Origin: Moritella sp. F3
GTDB taxonomy: Bacteria; Pseudomonadota; Gammaproteobacteria; Enterobacterales; Moritellaceae
DNA length: 64,000 nucleotides
Direction of reading: 5' to 3'
Assembly (NCBI RefSeq): GCF_015082335.1
Contig: NZ_BLRL01000002.1
Coordinates: 410,569-474,568, forward strand
Below are positions 37,834 through 46,340 of this stretch, in pieces; within the stretch, counting starts at the first letter, position 1, and each line of letters starts with the position of its first letter. Below the pieces are notes generated by a model, which did no database searches, had not been told where the DNA came from, and saw only the letters and a program-made list of their open reading frames with translations. The position numbers and the translations under genes were made by a program.

Positions 37834-39042
37834 ATGTATTCATACGTAGCCAGACAACCGATCTTAGATACCGATAAAAATACGATTGGTTATGAACTGC
37901 TATTTAGAGATGGTCCAAAAAACTCGTTTCCCGATATGGACGCAGAGCAAGCAACCAGTCGCTTGCTATCAGAGCAGTTTATGAATTCATGTGGCAATAC
38001 GACAGGGAATAAACTTGCTTTTATCAACTTTCCATACAGCAGCTTAATTAGGCTCATCCCAACGTTACTCCCCAAAGATAAACTTATTGTTGAGATTCTG
38101 GAAGATTGCGAACCGACAGATGAACTGTTAAAAGCGGTAATAATTTTGTCTAAAAAAGGCTACAAACTGGCCCTCGATGATTTTATCCCTGACTCTCGCT
38201 GGGAGCGTTTTCTACCTTACATCGATTTTATTAAGTTTGATATCCAAGTTTTCCCACTCGCTGAGGCAAAGTCTTTTATTCATCGCCATCTCAATTATAA
38301 GATCAAATTCTTAGCTGAAAAAGTAGAAACCTACGATGAATTTAAACAGGCGAAAAAAATTGGTTTTGATTACTTTCAAGGTTATTTTTTTAGTAAACCA
38401 GAGATGTTACAACAACGAATAATTGAACCATCAGAACTAGTCACATTACAATTGTGCAAAGAAATATCGAGCCCGGAACTTAACTATGCTGCTATAGAGA
38501 AATTGATAGCCAGCGATGTAACCCTATCTTATAAACTACTTAAATATGTAAATGAATCATCTGTCATTATTAAAGCCATCACCTCATTTAAACATGCTCT
38601 TATTTATCTAGGGCATGATAAGTTGCGCCTATTTATTTCTTTAATGACAGTCGCTCATGCCAACCAACATAAACCTCAGTATCTATATGTTCTATCTATC
38701 CAGCGAGCGAGAGTTTGTGAACTGCTAGTTACTAAAGGATTATTTAAAATAGAGCCTAGCCAAGCCTTTTTAATGGGAATGTTCTCTTTGCTGGATGCTT
38801 TACTGGATCAACCTATGTCTCAGCTCCTAACCAATTTACCTCTCAGTGACGAACTTAAATTGGCATTGAACGAAGGTAAAGGAGATCTTGGAAACCTGCT
38901 TAATGCAGTGAAATGTTACGAGGAAGCCGATTGGAAACAAGTAAATCATTATTGTAACGTACTCGGTATTTCAGAAGAACACTTTGCTTGTCAGTATACT
39001 GAGTCTGTCAAATGGAGCGATAATTTCACAATCGATAGTTGA
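37834..39042 (+). CDS. EAL-HDOD signalling protein
   Basis: 402 residues. N-terminal EAL-type domain (YVARQPILDTDKNTIGYELLFRDG; later LALDDFIPD and FLAEKVETYDEF), C-terminal HDOD domain (LNYAAIEKLIASDVTLSYKLLKYVN, ITSFKHALIYLGHDKLRLFISLM). The EAL motif is ELL. This subfamily (YuxH-like; CdgJ in Vibrio) either degrades or only binds cyclic-di-GMP, and several members affect motility. The gene is bracketed by two copies of the metalloprotease gene. Confidence 0.9.
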   Translation: MYSYVARQPILDTDKNTIGYELLFRDGPKNSFPDMDAEQATSRLLSEQFMNSCGNTTGNKLAFINFPYSSLIRLIPTLLPKDKLIVEILEDCEPTDELLKAVIILSKKGYKLALDDFIPDSRWERFLPYIDFIKFDIQVFPLAEAKSFIHRHLNYKIKFLAEKVETYDEFKQAKKIGFDYFQGYFFSKPEMLQQRIIEPSELVTLQLCKEISSPELNYAAIEKLIASDVTLSYKLLKYVNESSVIIKAITSFKHALIYLGHDKLRLFISLMTVAHANQHKPQYLYVLSIQRARVCELLVTKGLFKIEPSQAFLMGMFSLLDALLDQPMSQLLTNLPLSDELKLALNEGKGDLGNLLNAVKCYEEADWKQVNHYCNVLGISEEHFACQYTESVKWSDNFTIDS

Positions 39043-39124
39043 GTGGATTAATAACTGAACTATGCTATTTTGCAGTTATAACTGCTCTATAGTGGGATAG
39101 CTAATTTGGCCACAAACTAAAGGG

Positions 39125-39831
39125 TTAAAACCACTGCGCATAACGCATGAATGGCGCTAACACTTCGCCATTATCCAAGACCCGCTTTTTGTCTTCCTGT
39201 AATACATAATCATACAAGTGACCGCCGTCATCACTGATTGGCACATACTGATAGCTGTTACCGTATATCTGGTTATATTTTTTCGCTGCCATACTGTGTG
39301 GCACTTTCAATACATTGCCTTGGAGTTCCTCGCTGTATTCGGTGAACTTTTCAGTATACGAACCGATGCCAAGGATGTGCCCCATTTCATGGAGGATGTT
39401 GGCTTTAAACTCGACCTGATCAGAGCCTTGTTCGTAGGTATGATCACCGATAACTAAGGTACCGCTGGTTGGTATTTCGTACTCACCGATTGTTCTTCAG
39501 AATCAGGGCCTGCGTAACCATTACCGTCATTCATTTCTGCAACCGAGATCCGCATGCGGATGGTGTGCAGTGGTTTACCGTCAACGCCGACTAATGCCGT
39601 TAACCATTGGTTGGCTGCCTCGATATAAGGTTGCTGCAATGCTTCATTCCACATCAATTCTCTGCCGCCCTCGAGGTATAGTTCATCTTCGAATTCGAGC
39701 TCGAAAGTTAATGCACCGTTAGTGACTGTTTTAACAACGTTGCTCGCTTGCGCGGTATGAGTGCAAGCCGTTAAATACAGGGCGGCAGTGACGGATAATA
39801 TTGCAGAGTTTTTCAGTGTAAAAAAGGGCAT
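39125..39831 (-). pseudogene. Decayed second copy of the metalloprotease gene
   Basis: Near-identical to 36825-37619 from the signal peptide on, but with two lesions. A one-base deletion at about 39490 (copy 1 reads GACTT, this one GATT on the plus strand) breaks the frame after DSEEQ. The 3' end is replaced: after NGEVLAPF the frame runs into unrelated MRYAQWF and stops, so the third zinc region survives but the C-terminal 30 residues are lost. Homology continues about 90 bases upstream of the start. It marks the border to the variable region on the right. Confidence 0.9.
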
Positions 39832-39974
39832 AAAGTGGTTTCCCTAAATCGAGAGGATGTTGATCGATTATAGGGATTAATATATTTATGAGTGTAAGGG
39901 TTTGTATGGGGGTAAACTTAAGCTTATTTATCGCCAATTGTTAGAATAAAAGCCGTACATAGAATATTAATCTC

Positions 39975-40949
39975 TTACTCCATACTTTTATTCACAGCGT
40001 CAACCCAATCGGTAAGAGGAATTAGAAACGCCTCATTAGTACGGTAGTTTTTATGATTCAACACGACGTCTTTATTATTTTTAAGTAATCGCTGATCTTC
40101 AGCTGTAATCTTGATGCCCATAAAGTCACTTTCTTTTGTACAAATCTTTATAGAGCTAACAGAACCATCTGCTGTTTTAAACTCATAAGCTTGTGGTTTT
40201 AACGGAGTAAAGTAAATACCGTCAATATCAAAACCATTTTTAGGACCTAACCCCACGCTAATAAGATCAGCACCATCAGGTAATTCATCCCAATCCTCAT
40301 AAAACTCTGGTGTTGAACCATAGCTTTTAGCGAGTTCGTCTGCTTTTTCACATGCCTCTTTTGATGCTTCATCTCGATAAAATGCCAGATAAATCCTTCT
40401 ATCACTCAAGAATGAAATATCTTTATTTATCAGATCGGCAAGTGATTTAGCGGTCGAGTTAGTCCCCCTTACTCCACGAGAAAAAAGCCACTTTTCCTTG
40501 GCTAGAACAATATCGTTTTCATCAATAAAATGTGATTGGTCCCAAGTGATAGCATACCAAGTTCTCGCATCTTCAATCGCTTCATTATGCGTTGTTAATA
40601 AACCAGTTTCTTCCCAACCATTTATTTCACTATCTTGAAGACATAAACCATTAGCAGACAAGTTGGCAGATCCTGTAATCAAGGTACTTCCATTTAAAAG
40701 TAACTTCGCATGTAAACTTGGTAGGCTTTTAATATTTACATTTTTCAACGCCATTAATTTCTCAACAACAAAGGGATTGCATGCCCCACTCTCTAAATTA
40801 CAAATAATGTTTATCTGATGACTGTTAGATTTTTCAAAAAGTTTAAAACTAGCCTCACCTAAAAATGCCACAGCTACATACGATTTATCACATTTAGACA
40901 AAAATTTATTAATTTCTACACTGTAATTATCACGATAAAGAAACTTCAT
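39975..40949 (-). CDS. PLD-superfamily nuclease-like protein
   Basis: 324 residues, no signal peptide. One PLD motif, LHAKLLLNG (His80-x-Lys82) with TGSANLSANG (93-101), as in single-motif nucleases that act as dimers (Nuc, BfiI type). The C-terminal 150 residues are of unknown fold. It is the first gene of the variable region and faces the backbone. A restriction or phage-defence nuclease role is possible; no methylase or helicase partner is adjacent. Confidence 0.7.
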   Translation of the reverse strand: MKFLYRDNYSVEINKFLSKCDKSYVAVAFLGEASFKLFEKSNSHQINIICNLESGACNPFVVEKLMALKNVNIKSLPSLHAKLLLNGSTLITGSANLSANGLCLQDSEINGWEETGLLTTHNEAIEDARTWYAITWDQSHFIDENDIVLAKEKWLFSRGVRGTNSTAKSLADLINKDISFLSDRRIYLAFYRDEASKEACEKADELAKSYGSTPEFYEDWDELPDGADLISVGLGPKNGFDIDGIYFTPLKPQAYEFKTADGSVSSIKICTKESDFMGIKITAEDQRLLKNNKDVVLNHKNYRTNEAFLIPLTDWVDAVNKSME

Positions 40950-41066
40950 ACTTAACCTTATTATTTGATATTGAATGCACTATTTAACAACGTGTTAAGT
41001 AATATTATATTACACCGTAGTAATGTACTCAGTAAAATTTAACAATCATGCCTTACTAAATCATCA

Positions 41067-41225
41067 TTATGTGATTTTTTTCTCTTTAGTTAACCTACTA
41101 ATCTCAGTCCACTTTTGGGTTTTCATATGAGCTATCGATTTAGATTTTGCCTCACCTTTTGTATCAGAACTTACAAACTCGAAGTGCAAATCATTAAGGC
41201 TATTAAAACGACGAGCCCATGATGA
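41067..41225 (-). pseudogene. Remnant of an unidentified gene (3' end)
   Basis: Within the 391-base gap 40950-41340, a 50-codon open frame without a start, preceded by an in-frame TGA, reads like real protein: WARRFNSLNDLHFEFV, then DTKGEAKSKSIAHMKTQKW. I read it as the C-terminal stump of a lost gene. The rest of the gap is AT-rich and featureless. Confidence 0.4.
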
Positions 41226-41340
41226 TCATTTCAAACATGTCTAATTCCAATTGTTTTATGACATATAAAAGCACACTATATGCCATACAAGATACAAATA
41301 GACTCTTCACGATTAAAGAATCAGTTTAAAGCTAGGACGA

Positions 41341-41640
41341 CTACTCTTCCGTGTACTTTCTAAGTTGTGGACCCGCCATCCAATCCATAACCATATCAAA
41401 AATACCTGCATCATCACCCAATATGATTCTCGGAGGATTAGCGCATACGCTTTTAATCTTCGCATCTAGAAACTGCTGGTCACGTACATTCCACACTCTG
41501 ACTCGGTCTTGCTCTTCTAACCGACTAATATTTAACTTCCACGTATCGACCCAACCATCATTCAGCATATCTTGAAGATCTCTGTAACCTGCATTTTCCA
41601 CATTTGCATTAGACATTTTCACGTTAACAATCTTAATCAT
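41341..41640 (-). CDS. Small uncharacterised protein (99 aa)
   Basis: I start at the ATG at 41640, which has GGAAG upstream; the longer frame to 41721 would add an unlikely hydrophobic leader. The product (MIKIVNVKMSNANVENAG, later QDRVRVWNVRDQQFLDAKI) is soluble with no known motif. It diverges from the 328-residue gene at 41840. I cannot assign a function. Confidence 0.6.
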   Translation of the reverse strand: MIKIVNVKMSNANVENAGYRDLQDMLNDGWVDTWKLNISRLEEQDRVRVWNVRDQQFLDAKIKSVCANPPRIILGDDAGIFDMVMDWMAGPQLRKYTEE

Positions 41641-41784
41641 TGTATCTTCCCATAGTGTAATAAAACAGATTTCAGGTTCTAAACATCCAAATACGATACA
41701 CACAAACAACCTAATTAGCAACGATAAACGAAAAGATTTTATCTTTGGATAAATATATCCACAACTTTAACTCAAATAAGCTCT

Positions 41785-41812
41785 TTTACATTATTCATTG
41801 GTATAGTATGAT
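41785..41812 (+). promoter_or_regulatory. Putative promoter of the 328-residue gene
   Basis: TTTACA (41785-41790), 16-base spacer, TATGAT (41807-41812); a strong GGAGG ribosome site follows before the ATG at 41840. Confidence 0.5.
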
Positions 41813-41839
41813 TAGCTCAAGTTCATTGGAGGATTAACA

Positions 41840-42826
41840 ATGCCTGTAAATTTTAACGACCCTATAGTTCAATGTAGTTTTAGCGTAACAAGTTGGAAAC
41901 GATATCAGAGGGTATGCAAAGAGATTCACATTAATGCAGCGCCGTATTTTTGTGATTTTTTATCGCGTGAATTGGTCACGATTGAAGAACAAGTCGAAGT
42001 AAATAAATCTAGAGATAAAAAAAAGGGCAATATCGAATATTTTGAATATAAGCTAAACACTGCCGAAAAAAATGTAGCAAAAATACCGATGAAAAAATCT
42101 CTGGTTGATAATTTAAATCGTATATCAGATCATTTAGATATTAGCAGAGACGTAATCATTGAAGAGGTTCTCAGTTTAATCTTAGATTACGACAGTGCAG
42201 GATTTGAGTCTGATACTCAGCTTGATATTAGTAGCAACAACGTAGATGAATGGGGATGGTTCGAATCAAAAGCAGAGTTCAGCTTAAACAACTCATGTTT
42301 ATTTTCTCCTCTCCGTTTAGCGTATGTAGGCTTTAAAAATCCTCATTTATATAGTTCACTATTAGCAATTAAAGGAGAAAATATAACAGGGGCATCCCCA
42401 CAAGAAGTATCTAAATGGTATGAAGAAATGGGGCAGAATGGTATCAATTACGATGAGAGTAAATCATTTATAAGTTTATTCGCAGAGAAACATAACTTAT
42501 CTATGGACTCAGACATAATCAAAGATCTTATGTCATCCAATATAAAATCATCATCATCAATAATGAATGTTTACCGAGTAACATTTCCTGATGGCACTGT
42601 GTATATAGCAGCAAAAAAAGCTAAACCAGAAAGTGCAGAAAAAAGTCTCCGATGGGCAAAGAAAGCTGCTAACTCTAGACGTCCACTTGTTGCTGCATAC
42701 TTAAAATCTGATGGCGAATCACATATCGAAACACTGCATACAGGTTTAGAAAAAGAAGAAGCCTTACGCTTAAAAGCAAACTATGTAGAAGAAGCAAAAG
42801 CTAACAAATTAAACGTTATTTATTGA
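41840..42826 (+). CDS. Unknown protein with ribbon-helix-helix-like and GIY-YIG-like parts
   Basis: 328 residues, no signal peptide. The middle (about 84-117, IPMKKSLVDNLNRISDHLDI) looks like a ribbon-helix-helix DNA-binding unit. The C-terminal 87 residues begin MNVYRVTFPDGTVYIAAKK and end KEEALRLKANYVEEAKAN, which recalls a GIY-YIG nuclease core (the first Tyr/Ile strands and a late Glu), but the second motif reads YIA rather than YIG. The call is tentative. It has a strong promoter and ribosome site and is followed by a small gene at 42885. Confidence 0.5.
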   Translation: MPVNFNDPIVQCSFSVTSWKRYQRVCKEIHINAAPYFCDFLSRELVTIEEQVEVNKSRDKKKGNIEYFEYKLNTAEKNVAKIPMKKSLVDNLNRISDHLDISRDVIIEEVLSLILDYDSAGFESDTQLDISSNNVDEWGWFESKAEFSLNNSCLFSPLRLAYVGFKNPHLYSSLLAIKGENITGASPQEVSKWYEEMGQNGINYDESKSFISLFAEKHNLSMDSDIIKDLMSSNIKSSSSIMNVYRVTFPDGTVYIAAKKAKPESAEKSLRWAKKAANSRRPLVAAYLKSDGESHIETLHTGLEKEEALRLKANYVEEAKANKLNVIY

Positions 42827-42884
42827 AAATAATTTACTAACCTAACCACGTGAAAATAGCTAAATAAGAAAAGGAAAATAACAA

Positions 42885-43199
42885 ATGAGATGGGATCATT
42901 CAACTCGCGTTAAAATGTACTCTCTGCTAGTAAAAGAATCAGGGATAAGCCCAAGAAATGGTTCGTCACCTGAACGTGAAGTTAGACTTGAAGTTGCTCA
43001 ACAGATTGGCTGCTCTTTATCCGCTTTAGATGCCCAGATAAATAATGTAAAGATGGACATATGTTGCTCTGAAGGTAACGAAAGAACTTATAGTTTTAAT
43101 GTACATGCAGCGCTAGAAGCTGGATTCATTACACTTAAAAGCGAGCAACGAAGAGAAGCTATATATGGTAAGTTTTTAATTCCAATGCAAGATTTATAA
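42885..43199 (+). CDS. Small uncharacterised protein (104 aa)
   Basis: Follows the 328-residue gene by 58 bases with its own AAGGA site, so it may be in the same unit. The N-terminal half (VKMYSLLVKESGISPRNGSS, then VAQQIGCSLSALDAQINNVK) looks like a helical DNA-binding or SANT-like region, without certainty. No known family recognised. A hairpin follows the stop. Confidence 0.6.
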   Translation: MRWDHSTRVKMYSLLVKESGISPRNGSSPEREVRLEVAQQIGCSLSALDAQINNVKMDICCSEGNERTYSFNVHAALEAGFITLKSEQRREAIYGKFLIPMQDL

Positions 43200-43238
43200 C
43201 GATTCATCTTAAGCTAACATTTAAACATCTCGTTTACA

Positions 43239-43270
43239 GTGCCAATACGTAAAAATAGCAATATTGGCAC
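43239..43270. terminator. Hairpin between convergent small genes
   Basis: GTGCCAATA (43239-43247) and TATTGGCAC (43262-43270), a perfect 9-bp stem about 40 bases after the gene at 42885. Confidence 0.55.
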
Positions 43271-43361
43271 GATAGTTCGCATTAACGGTAACAACTGAAT
43301 CTGCTTCAATTACATATAGAAACGTACTGACCTCGACAACATGATTTGTAGAATCCAATAT

Positions 43362-43757
43362 CTAAATCCGATTAAAGGCTTCGATAAAGTCCTCAGGATC
43401 CTGATGAAAGCGGATGCCAGCAGCTGAGTTCAGTCGTTTACGTCTCTGCATAAAGGGCTTTAAGATATAACCCCAGTTATCTTCCCTAGAGAAATAAATC
43501 ACGTAATCAATCTTTGCATCGCCCCATCTATTTTCCACAACATGAGATTCATCATGAGACTCAATTGTTTTGACTTGGATGCGATAAAAGTTATTACCAT
43601 CACTTACCAGTAGGTCGGTTTTCATATCATGATCAATAATCGGAAAGAAGACCTCCCAGCCATCGAAAGTAAACCAACTGGCGGTAAGGGTCTCAAACGA
43701 AACTTGTTTGTAGTGCTGAAGTGCGGGATCTGGGCGAAGTGCATTTTTTACGGGCAT
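43362..43757 (-). CDS. PD-(D/E)xK endonuclease-like protein
   Basis: 131 residues from the ATG at 43757. The frame opens further (to 43859), but the added part (NPARTQRSLPECG) does not look like protein. The core LTASWFTFDGWEVFFP, MKTDLLVSDGNNFYRIQVKT (Asp48, Gln61-Val-Lys63) matches the small nuclease domain of group I intron-associated endonuclease type. It stands alone. It could be a solo nuclease or a Holliday-junction-type enzyme of a lost element. Confidence 0.6.
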   Translation of the reverse strand: MPVKNALRPDPALQHYKQVSFETLTASWFTFDGWEVFFPIIDHDMKTDLLVSDGNNFYRIQVKTIESHDESHVVENRWGDAKIDYVIYFSREDNWGYILKPFMQRRKRLNSAAGIRFHQDPEDFIEAFNRI

Positions 43758-44036
43758 AATTGTATCCAATATAAAATTGATGCCGCACTCCGGTAGGGAC
43801 CTCTGTGTGCGAGCCGGGTTTCCGTATGGAATAACCCACAATTTAATATCACCATACAACCGTGTGGTTTGTATCTAATAGAAAAGGCTGCCAGCCCTGC
43901 AATCCCACTTAAGGTATCATGCATTAATTCTACTATCAGACTTTAAGCCTGTGATAAAGATTAAGTTAAATTTAGCAGAGATTATGACTGTAGGCAAAAA
44001 TATAGATATATTTTTTATTGTATCAATCGAGGTCTA

Positions 44037-44063
44037 GCCCCTTCCTCGACTAGGTAAAGGGGC
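44037..44063. terminator. Hairpin in the 430-base gap 43758-44187
   Basis: GCCCCTTCCT pairs with AGG-TA-AAGGGGC (10 bp with a 2-base bulge). It may end the membrane-protein gene at 44188. No attC site is recognisable in this gap, so the cassette set seems to end here. Confidence 0.4.
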
Positions 44064-44187
44064 AATAAATCAGTTGATTATTCAAAATAAAAAGAAAAAC
44101 AATGGCGATATAAGCACCTAAATAACTGATCAAACTTAGGGGCCTAAAATAAAGCAAGTTGAAATACAAAAATTAATCTCGTCTTTA

Positions 44188-45012
44188 TTACTTACTTACA
44201 GTGAGGTTTCCAGCTTTAATTTTCCCCATTCTTTTTTCAAAATACTTTAGATCTGATGGCTCTATATCTGTTTTCAAAAGTGATTTCAGTTCAGCGTTAA
44301 ACGGATAATACCCGCCATTAACATAACCAAAACCTCCAATGTAAATAGCCTCTGGGTTTACTTCGCTAGTTACAGTATATGCATAACCATCAAAATCATA
44401 TTCAGATAGCATTCTTAAAACCTCAACTTGAGTATTAAAATCGACTTCCCTACTGAATGATAAATGATTAACCTTAGGTACATTATCCGTATTTTTGGTC
44501 CCAAATATTTTATTTATAGGGATGTTATTTTCCTTTAATTCTTTTTGGATTTTGTAAAAATCAGGTAAGTAATCGCAAAGAGCAATTTTGTAATGAGGGG
44601 ACCACGCATATCTTTTTTCTACAACAGGGTTTTCTTTGGGAAAAACAGCCTCAACCTTCAACTCTGAAAGGCTCATTAATTCAGATTTAATATCTAAGAT
44701 TGAAGACAGTATATGTTCATTTTTAGAGATAGACACATATTCACTTGTACTTTTATCAAGGTACTGAGAATAGTATTCGTCCTCTTGAAGTTGTGGCCTA
44801 AATTTCGTTTGTAGAAGAAAGATTGCACCTAGAAATATAGGTACATTAATCACTGAAGCAATGACTAAAGTTCCTTTTAACCAAGTTGGTTCACCTATTC
44901 CAACCGCTGTACTTAAAAAAGTTCCGTTAACTAATATTAAGCCAACAAGCCAAGCAGCTACCAGCTGTATAGGCTTGGTCACTTTGCTTGGTTCAATTTT
45001 TTGAGTGCTCAT
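44188..45012 (-). CDS. Uncharacterised membrane protein, last gene of the cassette series
   Basis: 274 residues with two N-terminal membrane helices (LVAAWLVGLILVNGTFLSTA and LVIASVINVPIFLGAIFLL) and a soluble C-terminal domain of about 200 residues (VEVLRMLSEYDFDGYAYTV, YIGGFGYVNGGYYPF). I do not recognise the domain. It lies directly downstream of attC site 1, so its start probably came in as a gene cassette, but no attC follows its stop. A membrane protein of this shape in a defence-rich region may be an effector; that is guesswork. Confidence 0.6.
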   Translation of the reverse strand: MSTQKIEPSKVTKPIQLVAAWLVGLILVNGTFLSTAVGIGEPTWLKGTLVIASVINVPIFLGAIFLLQTKFRPQLQEDEYYSQYLDKSTSEYVSISKNEHILSSILDIKSELMSLSELKVEAVFPKENPVVEKRYAWSPHYKIALCDYLPDFYKIQKELKENNIPINKIFGTKNTDNVPKVNHLSFSREVDFNTQVEVLRMLSEYDFDGYAYTVTSEVNPEAIYIGGFGYVNGGYYPFNAELKSLLKTDIEPSDLKYFEKRMGKIKAGNLTVSK

Positions 45013-45222
45013 TTAATTCCCATAATTTGATACAATCCGAACAGAGTGTTTACATAAAATTATCTATGTAACATTAATAATCAAAAGATACTCACGTACG
45101 TCCCCTCATATTTACGAATGTTAATTACGCTCTAATGGATTAAAAGTGATGTGATAATTTTGCACTAAATTTGTGGATGGATGTTTCAGCTAAAATAAGC
45201 CTAAAACATCTATTTTATCAAG

Positions 45223-45330
45223 TAACGCCGCATTAAGATCTGAATAACGCCATTGCACCGTAAACACGAAGCCCAACCTTGAACTGAAAATATCAAGCGC
45301 TAGGAATCACTCTTAAATGCTTTGTTAGCT
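45223..45330 (-). repeat. attC: attC site 1
   Basis: About 108 bp. On the minus strand it starts AGCTAACAAAGCATTTAAGA right after the TIR gene stop and ends TTAATGCGGCGTTA. The outer arms GCATTTAAG and CTTAATGC are complementary, and the interior GATTCCTAGCGCTTGATATT is like the interior of Vibrio/Shewanella attC sites. It fills most of the 318-base gap 45013-45330. Confidence 0.8.
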
Positions 45331-46185
45331 TTATGCTCTCAGCGCACTAATCAACTTATCAATTTGTTTTTTATAGCTTTCACCATCAGGATTAGCATTG
45401 ATTATGACTCGGGATCTTAATTGTTCAGCTATATCAGGGCGCTCGGGGTTCCACTCATTAAAAACAAAGTTGTCTAGGGTTACTGGTATTAGTATGTCAG
45501 TACCACCCTCTTTTGCCTCTCGCTCAAGCACCCTTTCGATTTCATTTAGCACACCAGCCCTAGTCAGTGATGCTTCCGAGCATATCAACAAGACTTTATC
45601 ATGTTGATTCACCCCTTCATGCATCATACGGTGTAACTTTTGTCCAGGGATTGAATCATCAGGAAAAAACCAAGTAGGAATACCATGAGATTTCAGATTA
45701 GAGTTTAGCCTTGATACTGCTTCTTCATCAGGCCCCCCATAAGATATAAAGATACTCTTATACATATTACTCTCTTCAATCACCTCTACTTGAAGTCCAA
45801 AATGTTCAAACTCATTAATAATTTGTTCAGCAGACACTTTTAAAGTGTCGGTATACAGACGAACTTTAGGAGATAAAGGAAGTTTAGCTGTATTAATAGA
45901 ACTTCTTGTAGGGTTTATATTATTACTAATATTCATCTCAACTGATAACATTTCGGCGAAAATCGTATCAATATTCTGAGCAATTGACGCTGTTTCTCCG
46001 AACCCGCCCAATTCAGGGACTGCTAGCAATCTGTATTTGACACCAATATCTGGTTCTATAGCAAGGTGCCCATGCAGTATCTTTTCTACTTCTTGCGTAG
46101 CTAGATTAGTCAAAGGAATATCATGTGATGCAACAATTGCTCTAGGATGTTGCTTTTGGAGGTACTTAGACGATCTTTCTTTCAT
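45331..46185 (-). CDS. TIR-domain protein in an integron cassette
   Basis: 284 residues. The C-terminal half (142-284) is a TIR domain: MYKSIFISYGGPDEEAV, GIPTWFFPDDSIPGQKL, then VLLICSEASLTRAGVLNEIERVL with the likely catalytic Glu at 215 or 217 and DILIPVTLD. The N-terminal half (1-140) is of unknown fold (VKYRLLAVPELGGFGETASI) and may be the sensor. TIR proteins in bacterial defence usually cleave NAD+ or make signal nucleotides when a phage is detected. The stop codon touches attC1, so it is a clean cassette gene. A one-protein TIR abortive-infection module is the natural inference. Confidence 0.85.
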   Translation of the reverse strand: MKERSSKYLQKQHPRAIVASHDIPLTNLATQEVEKILHGHLAIEPDIGVKYRLLAVPELGGFGETASIAQNIDTIFAEMLSVEMNISNNINPTRSSINTAKLPLSPKVRLYTDTLKVSAEQIINEFEHFGLQVEVIEESNMYKSIFISYGGPDEEAVSRLNSNLKSHGIPTWFFPDDSIPGQKLHRMMHEGVNQHDKVLLICSEASLTRAGVLNEIERVLEREAKEGGTDILIPVTLDNFVFNEWNPERPDIAEQLRSRVIINANPDGESYKKQIDKLISALRA

Positions 46186-46213
46186 ATAAATTCCTGCGTA
46201 AATGTACCAATAG

Positions 46214-46297
46214 AGCTAACACCTAATTAAGCAGACAAAAATAGTGTAGCGAAAATATAGCCAATTGTTTTTGTTCCGTTTAAATTTCTTGTTAGTC
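46214..46297 (-). repeat. attC: attC site 2
   Basis: 84 bp. Minus strand: CTAACAAGAAATTTAAACGG ... TTAATTAGGTGTTAGC. The outer arms are complementary, and the interior ACAAAAACAATTGGCTAT with TTTTCGCTAC is the common Vibrio-type attC core. It lies between the TIR gene and the next cassette gene upstream. Confidence 0.85.
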
Positions 46298-46340
46298 CTT
46301 GAACTGTTAAAACGCCAAGCGTTGGGAGTCACACCTATTC
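46298..46340 (-). repeat. Truncated attC remnant
   Basis: Directly before attC2 (minus strand) stands GTGACTCCCAACGCTTGGCG plus TTTTAACAGTTCAAGGA, closely like the interior of attC1. It has no partner arm, so it appears to be half of an older attC fused to attC2. Confidence 0.55.

Noticed and set aside
43201..43361. Possible fourth attC near GCTAACATTTAAAC
   Set aside because: No matching GTTRRRY arm at the proper distance; the hairpin there is a plain perfect stem between convergent genes.
43758..43859. Longer start of the small PD-(D/E)xK protein
   Set aside because: The extra residues do not look like protein, and the nuclease domain is complete from the ATG at 43757.
43758..44187. attC after the last cassette-like gene
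   Set aside because: No complementary arms or attC-type interior found; only a simple GC hairpin.
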